A stretch of 64,000 nucleotides of DNA from an uncultured Oleiphilaceae bacterium. GTDB taxonomy: Bacteria > Pseudomonadota > Gammaproteobacteria > Pseudomonadales > Oleiphilaceae. Location: positions 1 through 64,000 of the forward strand of contig CAJXUY010000002.1 of assembly GCA_913060665.1 (NCBI GenBank), read 5' to 3'. Positions 8,522-17,338 of the stretch are shown here, piece by piece. How positions within the stretch are numbered: position 1 is the first letter of the stretch; each line of letters opens with the position of its first letter. The notes beneath the pieces are model-generated. The model was not told the origin of the DNA. It saw only the letters and a program-made list of their open reading frames with translations, and ran no database searches. Made by a program: the position numbers and the translations under genes.

Positions 8522-9235
8522 CTACAGATACTTATATTGAATAACAGCGACATAATTATCACTTTGAACCTTTCCATTTTTGCTCTTGGCAATATTGGTG
8601 AGCCCCTGGAAGCGCGTCAGTCGTTGCGATTCAATGTTGTAAGTTAACTCTATGGGGTCAACCAATAAGCTCAATAAGAAGTTACTGGGCTCGACTAAAT
8701 ATACGACACTGTCATTCGTTCTGCTTTTTTCTCTAACGTCAATACTGACGAGCAATGCTCGTGATATCGTCAGAAAAGCGAATGATATGTCCTTGTTCTT
8801 TAGCAAATTTTCCCAGTTTTCATAGATAAAACGATCAAAACCAGCATCCACCACCAGACCGCTTGCTTTTTCTACATCGACATTTTTAATGGTTTCAATC
8901 AATCCTGTTTTAGACGTCAGTTTTATACTCCCTACTTTGTTCTGCACGCTAATCTGCCGATCAGTTCTGTAGTCAAAAAATGTAAACGAAGGGGCAATAA
9001 GGCTTGCTTCATAGCTCACACTTTTTGAAGCAAAAACATCGCCTTTTTCATCCAGGTATTGAACGCTACTTGAGGCGTAGTTTCCTTCCTTATCAAGCGT
9101 GATAGTATGTTTTTCAAGATAAAGAAACTGTTCCGTTTCGGCATCATAAGCACGCCCTTCAAATTCAAGAATATTAGTACTATGACCAACACCTGCTAGT
9201 GACAGTAAAAAGGCAAGAGCAAGTGTTCGAATCAC
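8522..9235 (-). CDS. Exported protein of unknown function, last gene of ChrR-linked operon
   Basis: A 237-aa protein with a clear N-terminal signal peptide (MIRTLALAFLLSLAGVGHS). The mature part is rich in alternating beta-strand patterns (ILEFEGRAYDAET, VVYLVEPSNFLLSLLVDPIELTYN), suggesting a beta-barrel or lipid-binding fold in the periplasm, but no domain is recognised. Its ATG overlaps the DUF2878 stop by 4 nt, so it is the translationally coupled terminal member of the operon that starts at the photolyase. The context of membrane-lipid modification genes suggests a role in envelope lipid handling; that is inference only. Confidence 0.8.
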   Translation of the reverse strand: MIRTLALAFLLSLAGVGHSTNILEFEGRAYDAETEQFLYLEKHTITLDKEGNYASSSVQYLDEKGDVFASKSVSYEASLIAPSFTFFDYRTDRQISVQNKVGSIKLTSKTGLIETIKNVDVEKASGLVVDAGFDRFIYENWENLLKNKDISFAFLTISRALLVSIDVREKSRTNDSVVYLVEPSNFLLSLLVDPIELTYNIESQRLTRFQGLTNIAKSKNGKVQSDNYVAVIQYKYL

Positions 9236-9783
9236 AATACCTCCCTCCTCACCATAAACTTGTTATGTATTCGAGGGCTGGCAACATAGATTGCAATTAA
9301 CGCGATAACAATCCACTCGGTAGAGATAAGCCCTAACGATTGGTTTGAAAAGTCTATCACCCCGATAGCGCGCCCGGTACTATATGAAATCGGCCCTGCT
9401 ATTGCGCAGCCAACCACAAACCACGGTGCTTTCTTAACCAACCAATTCAAAGAGTGATTAACCGTCATTGCAAAGCCAAACCAAAGTATACATAGCCAAA
9501 CCGGTATGCTTCTATCGGTCAACAACAGCGCGTCACCAAAACTATATATGCCAGTCACTTTAAACAATGTATCTATGGTGATTCCGGAAAAGGCGATCAC
9601 TACGGCCAGCTTCAGTTCATGTAATCTACGTGGGCTCACCCTGTAGATATGAGCCACCATGAGTAATAATGGAATCACAGCCCAGTACCAATCACTGAAG
9701 ATGGCTAAAAACCAGCAACATTGGAACAATACGGCGTTCATCACTATGTGATGTGTTTCTTTATTTTTCATTGAAGACACCAT
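9232..9783 (-). CDS. DUF2878 integral membrane protein
   Basis: A 183-aa multi-helix membrane protein. Hydrophobic segments include VLFQCCWFLAIFSDWYWAVIPLLLMVA, LAVVIAFSGITIDTLF, PVWLCILWFGFAMTVNHSLNWLV, WFVVGCAIAGPISYSTG and EWIVIALIAIYVA. The order, a short N-terminal basic tail and the G..SY..G motif fit DUF2878, a family usually found beside CFA-synthase-like and DUF1365 genes under ChrR control. Function unknown. The ATG at 9783 lies 23 nt after the methyltransferase stop; a second in-frame ATG (9771) has a better GGTG site 6 nt upstream and is possible. Confidence 0.8.
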   Translation of the reverse strand: MVSSMKNKETHHIVMNAVLFQCCWFLAIFSDWYWAVIPLLLMVAHIYRVSPRRLHELKLAVVIAFSGITIDTLFKVTGIYSFGDALLLTDRSIPVWLCILWFGFAMTVNHSLNWLVKKAPWFVVGCAIAGPISYSTGRAIGVIDFSNQSLGLISTEWIVIALIAIYVASPRIHNKFMVRREVL

Positions 9784-9806
9784 TCACTTGTTCATAGGAC
9801 AGCCAA

Positions 9807-11069
9807 CTATTGGATTTTTTCTTTGCGGAAGTCCGGCTTTGCAAATACAAGATGTGACACGCCGATTGTGCGTTCCATAAACCCTCCTTCGCAATAGCAA
9901 AGATAGAAGAACCACATTCGAATAAAGTCTTCGCTGTAACCTTGGCTGCGAACCTTATCTAGGTTGTTTACGAGGGTTTTGTTCCAGGTTCGTAATGTTG
10001 TGGCGTAATGTTCCGCAAAATCATCAAGATGAATAAGCCGCATATCGCTTGAATTCATTGATGCGGTGTTCAATGCATTAATTGAGGGAATGCAACTGCC
10101 TGGAAAAATATACTTTTGAATAAAGTCGACATCATTCTTGGCTTTTTCATAACGCTGATCTTCTATAGTGATAGCTTGAATCAACATAGAACCATTAGGC
10201 TTTAAGAGAGAGGAACATTTCTTAAAAAATGTATCATAAAACTGCCAGCCAACGGCTTCTAACATTTCTATAGATACGAGTTTGTCGTAGGTACCTTGGA
10301 GTTTACGATAGTCTTCCATAAGCAATGTTACCTTATCATCCAAACCTGCTTCGCTAACACGCTCTTTAGCCAACAAAAACTGCTGTGCAGAAATAGTCGT
10401 CGTGGTTACTTTACAGCCATAATTTGTAGCCGCATAAATGGCAAACCCACCCCACCCTGTACCAATCTCAACCACATGATCATCAGCGCTGAGTTGTAAC
10501 TTCTCACAGATTCTTTGAAGTTTGGTTTCAGACGCTTCTTGCATCGTTGCACCCGCATGCGGAAAAATGCCAGATGAGTACATCATAGTAGGGTCTAAAA
10601 ACAACTTAAAAAAGTCATTGCCTAGATCATAATGAGAGGCAATATTTCTTCTAGAGCCTTTCTCTGTGTTTTGGTTGTGTCGGTGAAACCACTTGAGCAT
10701 CGGTTTTGAAATAGCCGCAAACCCACCTTCAATCTGGTCGAGAATATCCATATTTTTAGCCATGACTCTGATCAGCCTCGTTAAGTCTGGACTGGTCCAA
10801 TCTCCTGTCATGTAGGCCTCAGAGGCGCCGATACTGCCACCGGTTAGAATATCTGAGTAACAGTTAATGTCATGAATATGCATTTCGCTATAGAGGTCCG
10901 CGCCTGGTAATAACGCTTCTCCAAAAGAGTGTCGAACGCCCTGTTCATATAACACAATCGTGCCGGTATGAATTTTCTCGAGCTGCCGCCAAACTAATTT
11001 TCTAGCTATCTGGGACATACTGAACCGGCTAGTTTTATTATTTTCCATTGCAGCGACTGAACTGTTCAT
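9807..11069 (-). CDS. Cyclopropane-fatty-acid-synthase-like methyltransferase
   Basis: A 420-aa SAM-dependent enzyme of the CFA synthase superfamily acting on unsaturated acyl chains in phospholipids. The SAM site is VVEIGTGWGGFAIYAA (about 199-214), followed by TTTTISAQQ and LVSIEMLEAVGWQFYDTFF. E. coli Cfa uses Cys139 (YSCAYW) and His266 (EHVG) to hold a bicarbonate base; here the equivalents read YSSG (164-167) and EAVG (271-274), so both ligands are changed. That argues for a related but different methylation, as in UfaM-type enzymes of furan or methyl-branched fatty acid synthesis. The N-terminal 130 residues are the usual lipid-docking domain. 47 nt after DUF1365. Confidence 0.9.
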   Translation of the reverse strand: MNSSVAAMENNKTSRFSMSQIARKLVWRQLEKIHTGTIVLYEQGVRHSFGEALLPGADLYSEMHIHDINCYSDILTGGSIGASEAYMTGDWTSPDLTRLIRVMAKNMDILDQIEGGFAAISKPMLKWFHRHNQNTEKGSRRNIASHYDLGNDFFKLFLDPTMMYSSGIFPHAGATMQEASETKLQRICEKLQLSADDHVVEIGTGWGGFAIYAATNYGCKVTTTTISAQQFLLAKERVSEAGLDDKVTLLMEDYRKLQGTYDKLVSIEMLEAVGWQFYDTFFKKCSSLLKPNGSMLIQAITIEDQRYEKAKNDVDFIQKYIFPGSCIPSINALNTASMNSSDMRLIHLDDFAEHYATTLRTWNKTLVNNLDKVRSQGYSEDFIRMWFFYLCYCEGGFMERTIGVSHLVFAKPDFRKEKIQ

Positions 11070-11116
11070 AAAAAGCGCCTTACCCTAAGTCTTTTGTCGA
11101 ATGAATATTTTCTGGC

Positions 11117-11971
11117 TTACTCGCTATGTTTGGGATGATCGTAAAACGGATTACGTTTAACCCAGAGCCTAAAAGCCTGCCAGTAAATACCTAATATTAC
11201 TTTTACGGTAATAATTGGGTATTGGATCAGTGTTTTTGAAAGTTCTTCTTCAAAAGATTTTTTCTCGAGGTTTAACGTTGCATCAAAATGCTTTTCGACT
11301 AAGTCATTGCCGTCACCTGATATTGCTTTCATAGTGTTTTCCATATGCACCACAAGATTCTCTTTGGGTACGCCAAAAGCCCAGCGGTAATCCATATTCA
11401 TCGGGTTGAAAGGCGATACGTGAAACTTTTTAGCAAAACTGAAAATGTGCGTGTCATTCCCGCCATTTCGATAGCCCATATCAACGCGCGTTTCATCAAT
11501 AGGTAACACATAGTCATGCCGTTCAGCCCAAGGAGTGTTGGTTATCTCTGCTAGAACCGACAAAAGGTTTTCTTGGTCATCAAAACAGTAATAGAAGACC
11601 ACAGGGTTGAATACAATATTGAGGTATCGCGCATGCATCAATACTCTTACATGCGTTATATCAGGTGGGTTATGACCTTTGGAAGTGAAGTCTTCAGTAA
11701 CACGAGTAATAACCGCTTGTTTGAGGTCTGGCTCCTCTGGAGCAAAATAGTCCTCACGCATAAAGCTCACCAGATTGAACCTCTCTAGTGAGCAAAACCA
11801 TTTACTAGAAAACAGTTGTGTCAGCTCATCAAGGTCAATATAGAGCATAAACAATGGATAATTAAATGTATGAGCATTAGGTATAAAGCGCCGATGCCGA
11901 ATGTTACCCGTGTATATAGCACTTCGAATGACGTTATGGCTAATTCGGTCATTGGTAACGTTATCAGTCAC
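11117..11971 (-). CDS. DUF1365 family protein
   Basis: A 284-aa protein of the DUF1365 family. Characteristic stretches are IYTGNIRHRRFIPNAHTFNYPLFMLYIDLDEL at the N terminus, HVRVLMHARYLNIVFNPVVFYYCFD, AEITNTPWAERHDYVLP and KKFHVSPFNPMNMDYRW. Family function is unproven; it almost always sits between an FAD-dependent oxidoreductase and a CFA-synthase-like gene, as here. The ATG overlaps the stop of the FAD gene by 4 nt, so translation is coupled. It is probably soluble or peripheral; only a short C-terminal hydrophobic segment is visible. Confidence 0.9.
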   Translation of the reverse strand: MTDNVTNDRISHNVIRSAIYTGNIRHRRFIPNAHTFNYPLFMLYIDLDELTQLFSSKWFCSLERFNLVSFMREDYFAPEEPDLKQAVITRVTEDFTSKGHNPPDITHVRVLMHARYLNIVFNPVVFYYCFDDQENLLSVLAEITNTPWAERHDYVLPIDETRVDMGYRNGGNDTHIFSFAKKFHVSPFNPMNMDYRWAFGVPKENLVVHMENTMKAISGDGNDLVEKHFDATLNLEKKSFEEELSKTLIQYPIITVKVILGIYWQAFRLWVKRNPFYDHPKHSE

Positions 11972-13233
11972 AATGAAATACCAAATGCTTCAGCCACTCT
12001 TAACCCACTATTGACACCGTCTTCATGGAAACCATTAAACCAATAGGCGCCACAATAATGGGTTCGATTGTGGCCACTAATTTCTGAATGCCGCTGCTGT
12101 GCTTTTACACCATCTAGTGAAAATACAGGGTGGCTGTATTGATAACTATCGATCACTTTCGAAGGGGCAATCTCCTGAGACCGGTTTAACGTCACCAACA
12201 GTGTCTCAGGTGCATTATTAAAATTTTGCAGGATGTTCATGTTATAGGTCACCATCGCGCAGTCATTAGCTCTTTGAGGAATATGATAATTCCATGCAGC
12301 CCAGGCCAGCTTTTTCTTCGGCATTAAGCGCTGATCGGTATGGAGCACGACTTGATTCATCTGATAAGGTAACGCACCGAGTATTTCGCTCTCTTTTTCT
12401 GTCGGCTTTTCGAGCATCCTTAATGCTTGGTCACTATGACAACCGAAAACGACCTGATCAAACGGGTATTTCTCACCGGTATGGGTGGTCAGCTCCACCC
12501 CGTTGTCATCACGGCTAACAGAAACAATGGCGGTGCTTAGCTTGATGTTATCTTTATAAGGTCGGGTAATAGGATCGATGTACGATCTGGAGCCACCACT
12601 AATCACCCTCCATTGAGGCCTATCATCAACACTTAGCATGCCATGATTGTTAAAGAAACGGAGGAAGAACTTTAACGGGAACTCCATCATCACATCAACG
12701 GATGCTGACCAAATGGCGGCTCCCATTGGTACAATATAGTAGTTAACAAATCCTTCAGAGTAACCATTCTCTTTTACAAACTCACCCAAGGTTTGCTCAT
12801 CAGTCACCGTGTCATTTTTTAGCGCTTCAACTGTTTGTTTATTGAAGCGTATAATGTCATACACCATTCTGAGAAACTTAGGGTTAGCAATGTTGAGTCG
12901 TTGAGCAAACAAGCTGTTTAAACTAGTACCATTATATTCTAAACCGGTATTTTCACACCGAACACTAAAGCTCATATCCGAGGCTTCACTTTTTACATCC
13001 AGCTGACTCATCAATTCGATAAAGTTTGGATAGGTCCAATCGTTAAATACGATAAAACCTGTATTAACCGAGTAAGTGTTGCCACCCATCTCAACATCAC
13101 GTGTGTGGGTATGCCCCCCCAAATAATCATTAGCTTCAAAGAGTGTGACGTTATGCTTCTTACTCAACAAATAACCTGCTGTTAAGCCTGCGATACCTGA
13201 GCCAATTATGGCAATATTTTGTTTCTGACTCAT
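11968..13233 (-). CDS. FAD-dependent oxidoreductase (amine-oxidase-like, UfaD-like context)
   Basis: A 421-aa flavoprotein with the dinucleotide-binding motif IAIIGSGIAGLTAGYLLSKKHNVTLFEAND (about 7-36), GGHTHTRDV, a substrate-binding middle region and a C-terminal FAD-closing segment HYCGAYWFNGFHEDGVNSGLRVAEAF. The fold is that of NAD(P)-binding amine-oxidase/desaturase proteins. In ChrR-controlled clusters its partner is a CFA-like methyltransferase; in Rhodobacter sphaeroides an enzyme of this kind (UfaD) oxidises a methylated acyl chain during furan fatty acid synthesis. Assigning that reaction here is inference from context. The gene starts 4 nt after the SDR stop and overlaps DUF1365 by 4 nt. 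Confidence 0.85.
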   Translation of the reverse strand: MSQKQNIAIIGSGIAGLTAGYLLSKKHNVTLFEANDYLGGHTHTRDVEMGGNTYSVNTGFIVFNDWTYPNFIELMSQLDVKSEASDMSFSVRCENTGLEYNGTSLNSLFAQRLNIANPKFLRMVYDIIRFNKQTVEALKNDTVTDEQTLGEFVKENGYSEGFVNYYIVPMGAAIWSASVDVMMEFPLKFFLRFFNNHGMLSVDDRPQWRVISGGSRSYIDPITRPYKDNIKLSTAIVSVSRDDNGVELTTHTGEKYPFDQVVFGCHSDQALRMLEKPTEKESEILGALPYQMNQVVLHTDQRLMPKKKLAWAAWNYHIPQRANDCAMVTYNMNILQNFNNAPETLLVTLNRSQEIAPSKVIDSYQYSHPVFSLDGVKAQQRHSEISGHNRTHYCGAYWFNGFHEDGVNSGLRVAEAFGISL

Positions 13234-13237
13234 CTTT

Positions 13238-14071
13238 TTAGGGCCTTCTTATTTCTGTATGTTGATTGCTGGCAATAGCTAACTCACTCTGATGGCGAGA
13301 TGCCTTGCCGACCAACTTAAACCTGATAGCATCTGGCAGTAGCGATATAGCCTTAAGTATTCTCGTGAAACGTGTGGGAAAATGGATATCAAATTGATTT
13401 GATTTAAGACCTGAAACAATTCTCTCAGCAGCTTCATCAACCTCTACAATAAACGGCATTTCAAAGTCGTTTTTATCCGTCAATGGTGTTTTAACAAAAC
13501 CAGGGCTAATAACTCTCACATCAATGCCTTCATGCTGCACGTCTAGCTTTAAAGCCTCGACAAAGTACCTCAACGCAGCCTTCGAAGCCCCATATGCGCC
13601 TGCTCGAGGAAGCGCCTGATAGGTGACACTGCTAGACATCACCGCAAGCTGAGGGCGACACTCAGACTCAAAACTAAGAGAGGCCCTCAATAAAGGCAAT
13701 GCTGAATCAATAACATTTATTGCTCCTATAAAATTAGTATCCATGACTCTTTTTACAGCGGTTAAATCTATCTGATCTGAATCGATATACTCACAGGTAC
13801 CCGCGTTAACAATCACTTGATCGAGCCGACCCACCTTTCGGCGAATAGATTCGGTCGCTGCACTCACTGAAAACTCGTCAGTGATATCTAGAGGAAGCAC
13901 CTGAACGGTTGCATTGGCAGCATGAGCTATCGCGTCAAGCGCTGCTTCGTTGCGGGCGCTAATGAAAATAGTATCGCCATCATTATTCAATGCCCTGACC
14001 AGAGCTTCACCTATACCGGATGATGCACCTACCACCCATATAGCCCTGCTGGTTTCATTATTTGCACTCAT
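13238..14071 (-). CDS. Short-chain dehydrogenase/reductase
   Basis: A 277-aa classical SDR. It has the nucleotide-binding motif VVGASSGIGEALV near the N terminus, the NAG motif region (VIVNAGT), the catalytic Ser in VMSSSVTY and the YGASKAAL Tyr-Lys pair, then SPGFVKTPLT. The C-terminal hydrophobic RILKAISLLPDAIRFKLVGKA suggests membrane association, as in DltE-like SDRs. The start was moved from GTG 14080 to ATG 14071, which has AGGTG 6 nt upstream and gives an N terminus MSANNETSRAIW. Substrate unknown; within this operon a lipid-derived carbonyl is plausible. Spacing to neighbours is 4-16 nt. Confidence 0.88.
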   Translation of the reverse strand: MSANNETSRAIWVVGASSGIGEALVRALNNDGDTIFISARNEAALDAIAHAANATVQVLPLDITDEFSVSAATESIRRKVGRLDQVIVNAGTCEYIDSDQIDLTAVKRVMDTNFIGAINVIDSALPLLRASLSFESECRPQLAVMSSSVTYQALPRAGAYGASKAALRYFVEALKLDVQHEGIDVRVISPGFVKTPLTDKNDFEMPFIVEVDEAAERIVSGLKSNQFDIHFPTRFTRILKAISLLPDAIRFKLVGKASRHQSELAIASNQHTEIRRP

Positions 14072-14087
14072 AACCTGCACCTATTAC

Positions 14088-14579
14088 CTATTTGGCCATG
14101 TGTTTCTTAAGTTGCTTAATGACGGAGCCTAAGAGTGGAACATGCTCATATAACAACCTACCACCATCAAAGTAGTCCTTGTGAAAATAGATTTTTTCAT
14201 CGAAACGAACTTCAGTTGACCCTTCAATGGATATCTCGCGACCTCGGTTTAGCTTGCCGTGGGAGTACGTCATGGTCCACGTCAACATTGCACTGCTGCT
14301 CCCCACCCACTGATCATGAAATACAAACTCACTACTTTTTAGATTTAGATAGAGTGCATTGAAATATTCTTTCATCGCACTAACTCCTTCAACCCGGTGA
14401 AAGCTATCCTGAAACAAGACATCGCTTCGGTACACCTCATCAACGATATTACTCTGGCAATTTGTAGCATTAAGTCTCTGATAAAGGCTTTTGAATTCCT
14501 CTACGACCTTTAGTGGCCCCTCAAACTCATTCACGTCAAACAGCTGATGTGTAGTACCCAACTTTGATTTCCCTTGCAT
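14088..14579 (-). CDS. NTF2/SnoaL-like protein
   Basis: A 163-aa protein with the NTF2-like cone-fold pattern: an N-terminal helix EFKSLYQRLNATN, then YRSDVLFQDSFHRVEGVSAMKEYFNALYLNL, FVFHDQWVGSSSAMLTWTMTYSHGKLN and IEGSTEVRFDEKIYFHKDYFDGG. These correspond to 'nuclear transport factor 2 family' proteins that accompany SDR, FAD and CFA-like genes in ChrR clusters. Function unknown; a ligand pocket or lyase role is possible. The start ATG shares a base with the desaturase stop (both at 14579), so the two are translated together. Confidence 0.8.
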   Translation of the reverse strand: MQGKSKLGTTHQLFDVNEFEGPLKVVEEFKSLYQRLNATNCQSNIVDEVYRSDVLFQDSFHRVEGVSAMKEYFNALYLNLKSSEFVFHDQWVGSSSAMLTWTMTYSHGKLNRGREISIEGSTEVRFDEKIYFHKDYFDGGRLLYEHVPLLGSVIKQLKKHMAK

Positions 14580-15586
14580 TAGCCCCTCTCCCCTGCGATG
14601 TGTTGTTTAGCCGCAATCGACATTTTTTTACTGGTGCCTTCTTTTAATATACGCACGGGTACCGGATTGAGATCACTTACAACGCCGATAAAAGCCAAAA
14701 TTTTTAAAATATAGTATGAAATATCAATTTCCCACCAGTAGAAACCTTGCCTAGCTGAGACTGCAAATCTGTGATGGTTGTTATGCCAGCCCTCACCTAA
14801 CGTGAGAAACGCAAGCCATGGATTATTACGACTATGATCTTTGGTTTTAAAGCGTCTAGATCCCCACACATGACCCAGTGAGTTGATTGTAAATGTAGCG
14901 TGAAACAAAAAAGTCGTAGAAATAAAGAACCCCCAGACTAGCATTTGCCATCCATTAGTTCCGGTCTGAGGCCAATATGAGCCAATAGCTTCACCCAGCA
15001 CATAAATAAGCACGGCAAAGATAGCAGGAACCAAAATATCAAACCGGTTCAAAAAGCGAAGCTCTGGATAGCGGGCAAGGTCTTTTACAATAGAGTAGTC
15101 GGTTTTAAAACCTGCTTCTGACATAAACCAACCAACATGGCTAAACCAAAAGCCATGGGCAACTGGCGAATGAAGATCTTGCTCTTTATCTGAGTACTTA
15201 TGATGCTTACGATGGTGAGAAGCCCACCAAAGTGGACCTCTCTGGCAGGCTGAGTTACCCAAAACCGCAAAGACAAACTGCCAGCTTCTAGTTGTTTTAT
15301 AACTGCGATGAGAAAACAACCGATGATAAAAAGCAGTCACCGCAAACATTCTTAACCAAAAAAACCCTAAACAGACCAGTAGTGCTGTAGCACTCCATCC
15401 CGTCCAAATGACGCCTAAACAGGCAAGATGAACAACCAAAAAGGGCATACATCGAAGCCAATTTATTTGATGCTGTTTGGTAAAGCCTGAATCAGCAGAC
15501 CCAGTCTCAGCTTCTGAGTCGAACCACCTAACAATAGTATTAAACACTGGACGCTTTTTTGCGCCTTCTGAGTTTTGAATATTCAT
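14579..15586 (-). CDS. Acyl-CoA/fatty-acid desaturase, delta-9 type
   Basis: A 335-aa integral membrane desaturase with the three His boxes of the delta-9 acyl-CoA desaturase family: HRLFSHRSY, HHRKHHKYSD and GEGWHNNHHRF. Membrane segments lie around residues 45-90 and 190-235. It introduces a cis double bond into an acyl chain using O2 and a di-iron centre. Its product would be the unsaturated chain that the CFA-like methyltransferase further down the operon could modify. The ATG overlaps the photolyase stop by 4 nt (ATGA type). Confidence 0.93.
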   Translation of the reverse strand: MNIQNSEGAKKRPVFNTIVRWFDSEAETGSADSGFTKQHQINWLRCMPFLVVHLACLGVIWTGWSATALLVCLGFFWLRMFAVTAFYHRLFSHRSYKTTRSWQFVFAVLGNSACQRGPLWWASHHRKHHKYSDKEQDLHSPVAHGFWFSHVGWFMSEAGFKTDYSIVKDLARYPELRFLNRFDILVPAIFAVLIYVLGEAIGSYWPQTGTNGWQMLVWGFFISTTFLFHATFTINSLGHVWGSRRFKTKDHSRNNPWLAFLTLGEGWHNNHHRFAVSARQGFYWWEIDISYYILKILAFIGVVSDLNPVPVRILKEGTSKKMSIAAKQHIAGERG

Positions 15587-17031
15587 GCGAGTTGAAGCTC
15601 CTGATCACTAAACATATCAACCGTAGGTTCAGATAGCTGCCTAAACCAAAGTTTGGTCTGCGCAACCGCTGTAGCATGGTCAACGATCGGCAATACATAC
15701 CCTGCGTTGGCGGCTTGGGCTGCGCTGGGCTGATGAATAGACTTACTATCTAGCTTTGCAAGTTCAGGCACATATCGGCGAATAAAGTCACCGTTTGGGT
15801 CAAACCGCTGTGATTGCCGAGTAGGGTTAAAAATCCTGAAGTATGGAACCGCATCAACACCGGTAGACGCACTCCATTGCCATCCGCCATTGTTAGAGGC
15901 TAGGTCACCATCAACTAAGCGTTCCATGAAGTGCTGTTCACCCCAACGCCAATCAATAAACAGATGCTTTGTTAAGAACATCGCCGTTATCATTCGCAAT
16001 CGATTATGCATCCAACCCGTATCAGCCAGTTGTCGCATAGCCGCATCCACTATTGGGTAGCCCGTTTTTCCGTCGATCCAGGCTTTAAATAACGTTTTAT
16101 CTTGCTTCCAGGGAAGTCTGTCAGTATCAAGCTTGAACGGTTTAAACTTGCACAAACGAGGATATTCATCCAAAAGGTGGCGATAAAATTCGCGCCAAAT
16201 CAATTCATTGATCCACACCAAAATGCCATTTCTACCACTGTCAAAACGACCCTCGGTCAAGCTCAAGGCTGCCTGCATACATTGAGTGGTAGTTAATGCA
16301 CCTACCGCCAAATACGGAGAGATCCGACTAGTGCCTTCCACCGAAGGAAGGTCTCGTTGCAGGTCATAATGCTTAATGTGCTCCTCGATAAAACCGTTTA
16401 AGCGATCATGGGCTTCATCTTCTCCCGCAGGCCAAAACGAAGCCCACTTACTATCAACCATGACCTCATCCAAGACGCTAATATCAGTAACTAGATCAAT
16501 CTCTGACTGCGCTTTTGGCCGATTCAAAATAGGGCGAGAAACCAGTGAATGCTGCGCGATAAATTCTCGTTTGAATGCAGAATAAACTTTATAGCACTGA
16601 CCTTGCTTTGTTCTGATTTTCCCTGGTTGCACCATACAACTGTCGTGAAAAGCGTTTGCCCTCACACTTACTGACGCCAATTTGTTTTCTACCTGTTCGG
16701 CACAGCGTTTTTCATTTACTTCATATTCAGTATTAAAATATACACACCGTGCACCAACACGAGAGGCTTGCTTGCTTAGAATCTCACCATAGTCAGAATA
16801 GTCGGTGCAAGAAATCACGGTTAGCGGCACGTTAAGTTTGTTAAGTTGCTCGGCTAAGACTTTAACCTGCCGAACAATTAATGATCGCTTTGCAGGCGAT
16901 ACAAAATGATGATCCCACTGTTTCTGAGCCAACATATAGATAGCGACTACGGAGCCACGTTGCATCGCTGCATCTAATGCTGGGTTATCATGCACTCTCA
17001 AATCGCTTCTGAACCAAACAATGTTATGCAT
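15583..17031 (-). CDS. phr: Deoxyribodipyrimidine photolyase / cryptochrome family
   Basis: A 482-aa photolyase. The N-terminal antenna-binding Rossmann domain opens with IVWFRSDLRVHDNPAL. The C-terminal FAD-binding domain includes SRISPYLAVGALT, WINELIWREFYRHLL, WKQDKTLFKAWIDGKTGYPIVDAAMRQL, TGWMHNRLRMITAMFL and the conserved NNGGWQW...DAVPYFRIFNP. This is the class-I CPD photolyase pattern (PhrB-like). It repairs UV dimers with blue light. As the first gene of the operon it sits 55 nt downstream of a TGATCC-type promoter, consistent with induction by light or singlet oxygen through the divergent sigma/ChrR pair. Confidence 0.93.
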   Translation of the reverse strand: MHNIVWFRSDLRVHDNPALDAAMQRGSVVAIYMLAQKQWDHHFVSPAKRSLIVRQVKVLAEQLNKLNVPLTVISCTDYSDYGEILSKQASRVGARCVYFNTEYEVNEKRCAEQVENKLASVSVRANAFHDSCMVQPGKIRTKQGQCYKVYSAFKREFIAQHSLVSRPILNRPKAQSEIDLVTDISVLDEVMVDSKWASFWPAGEDEAHDRLNGFIEEHIKHYDLQRDLPSVEGTSRISPYLAVGALTTTQCMQAALSLTEGRFDSGRNGILVWINELIWREFYRHLLDEYPRLCKFKPFKLDTDRLPWKQDKTLFKAWIDGKTGYPIVDAAMRQLADTGWMHNRLRMITAMFLTKHLFIDWRWGEQHFMERLVDGDLASNNGGWQWSASTGVDAVPYFRIFNPTRQSQRFDPNGDFIRRYVPELAKLDSKSIHQPSAAQAANAGYVLPIVDHATAVAQTKLWFRQLSEPTVDMFSDQELQLA

Positions 17032-17085
17032 GTTTTACTCTACCCATTTGTCTTCATCTTTCTATAAATTCAGCGGAATATGGGT

Positions 17086-17115
17086 ATATTACGGCCAGAT
17101 AGCGAAAACGGATCA
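17086..17115 (-). promoter_or_regulatory. ECF-sigma (RpoE/ChrR-type) promoter for the phr operon
   Basis: On the minus strand TGATCC (17110-17115) is followed after 18 nt by TAATAT (17086-17091). The known site for Rhodobacter RpoE-ChrR has a TGATCC -35 and a TAAGA-like -10 at similar spacing, so this is the expected target of the adjacent sigma factor. It lies about 55 nt upstream of the photolyase ATG. Confidence 0.7.
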
Positions 17116-17154
17116 CCACCTGTCAGAGTTTTGCTAGCAATTAACTATCCCAAG

Positions 17155-17185
17155 TGAAACATATCGTAAAAACATGAGATAAGAA
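17155..17185 (+). promoter_or_regulatory. Possible autoregulatory promoter of the sigma gene
   Basis: TGAAAC at 17155-17160 is followed 19 nt later by TAAGAA (17180-17185). The -10 matches the TAAGA form; the -35 is weaker than TGATCC and the spacing is one nt long. It would give a leader of about 145 nt ahead of the TTG start. Confidence 0.35.
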
Positions 17186-17338
17186 CTACTATCAATTAAT
17201 AGGTATACTTTACCTTTACCATCACTAAGCAATACTTTATATTTTGCAAGGTGTTAGACATTGGCATTTATCGCTAACTCAACATCAGCATTCGCTATAT
17301 TCACAATAATAAATGCATCTTAAGGTGAGAGTGGATTT

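Noticed and set aside
8302-8544. 80-aa plus ORF
   Set aside because: Shadow of the 51-aa Cys-rich gene on the minus strand, which has the better protein pattern.
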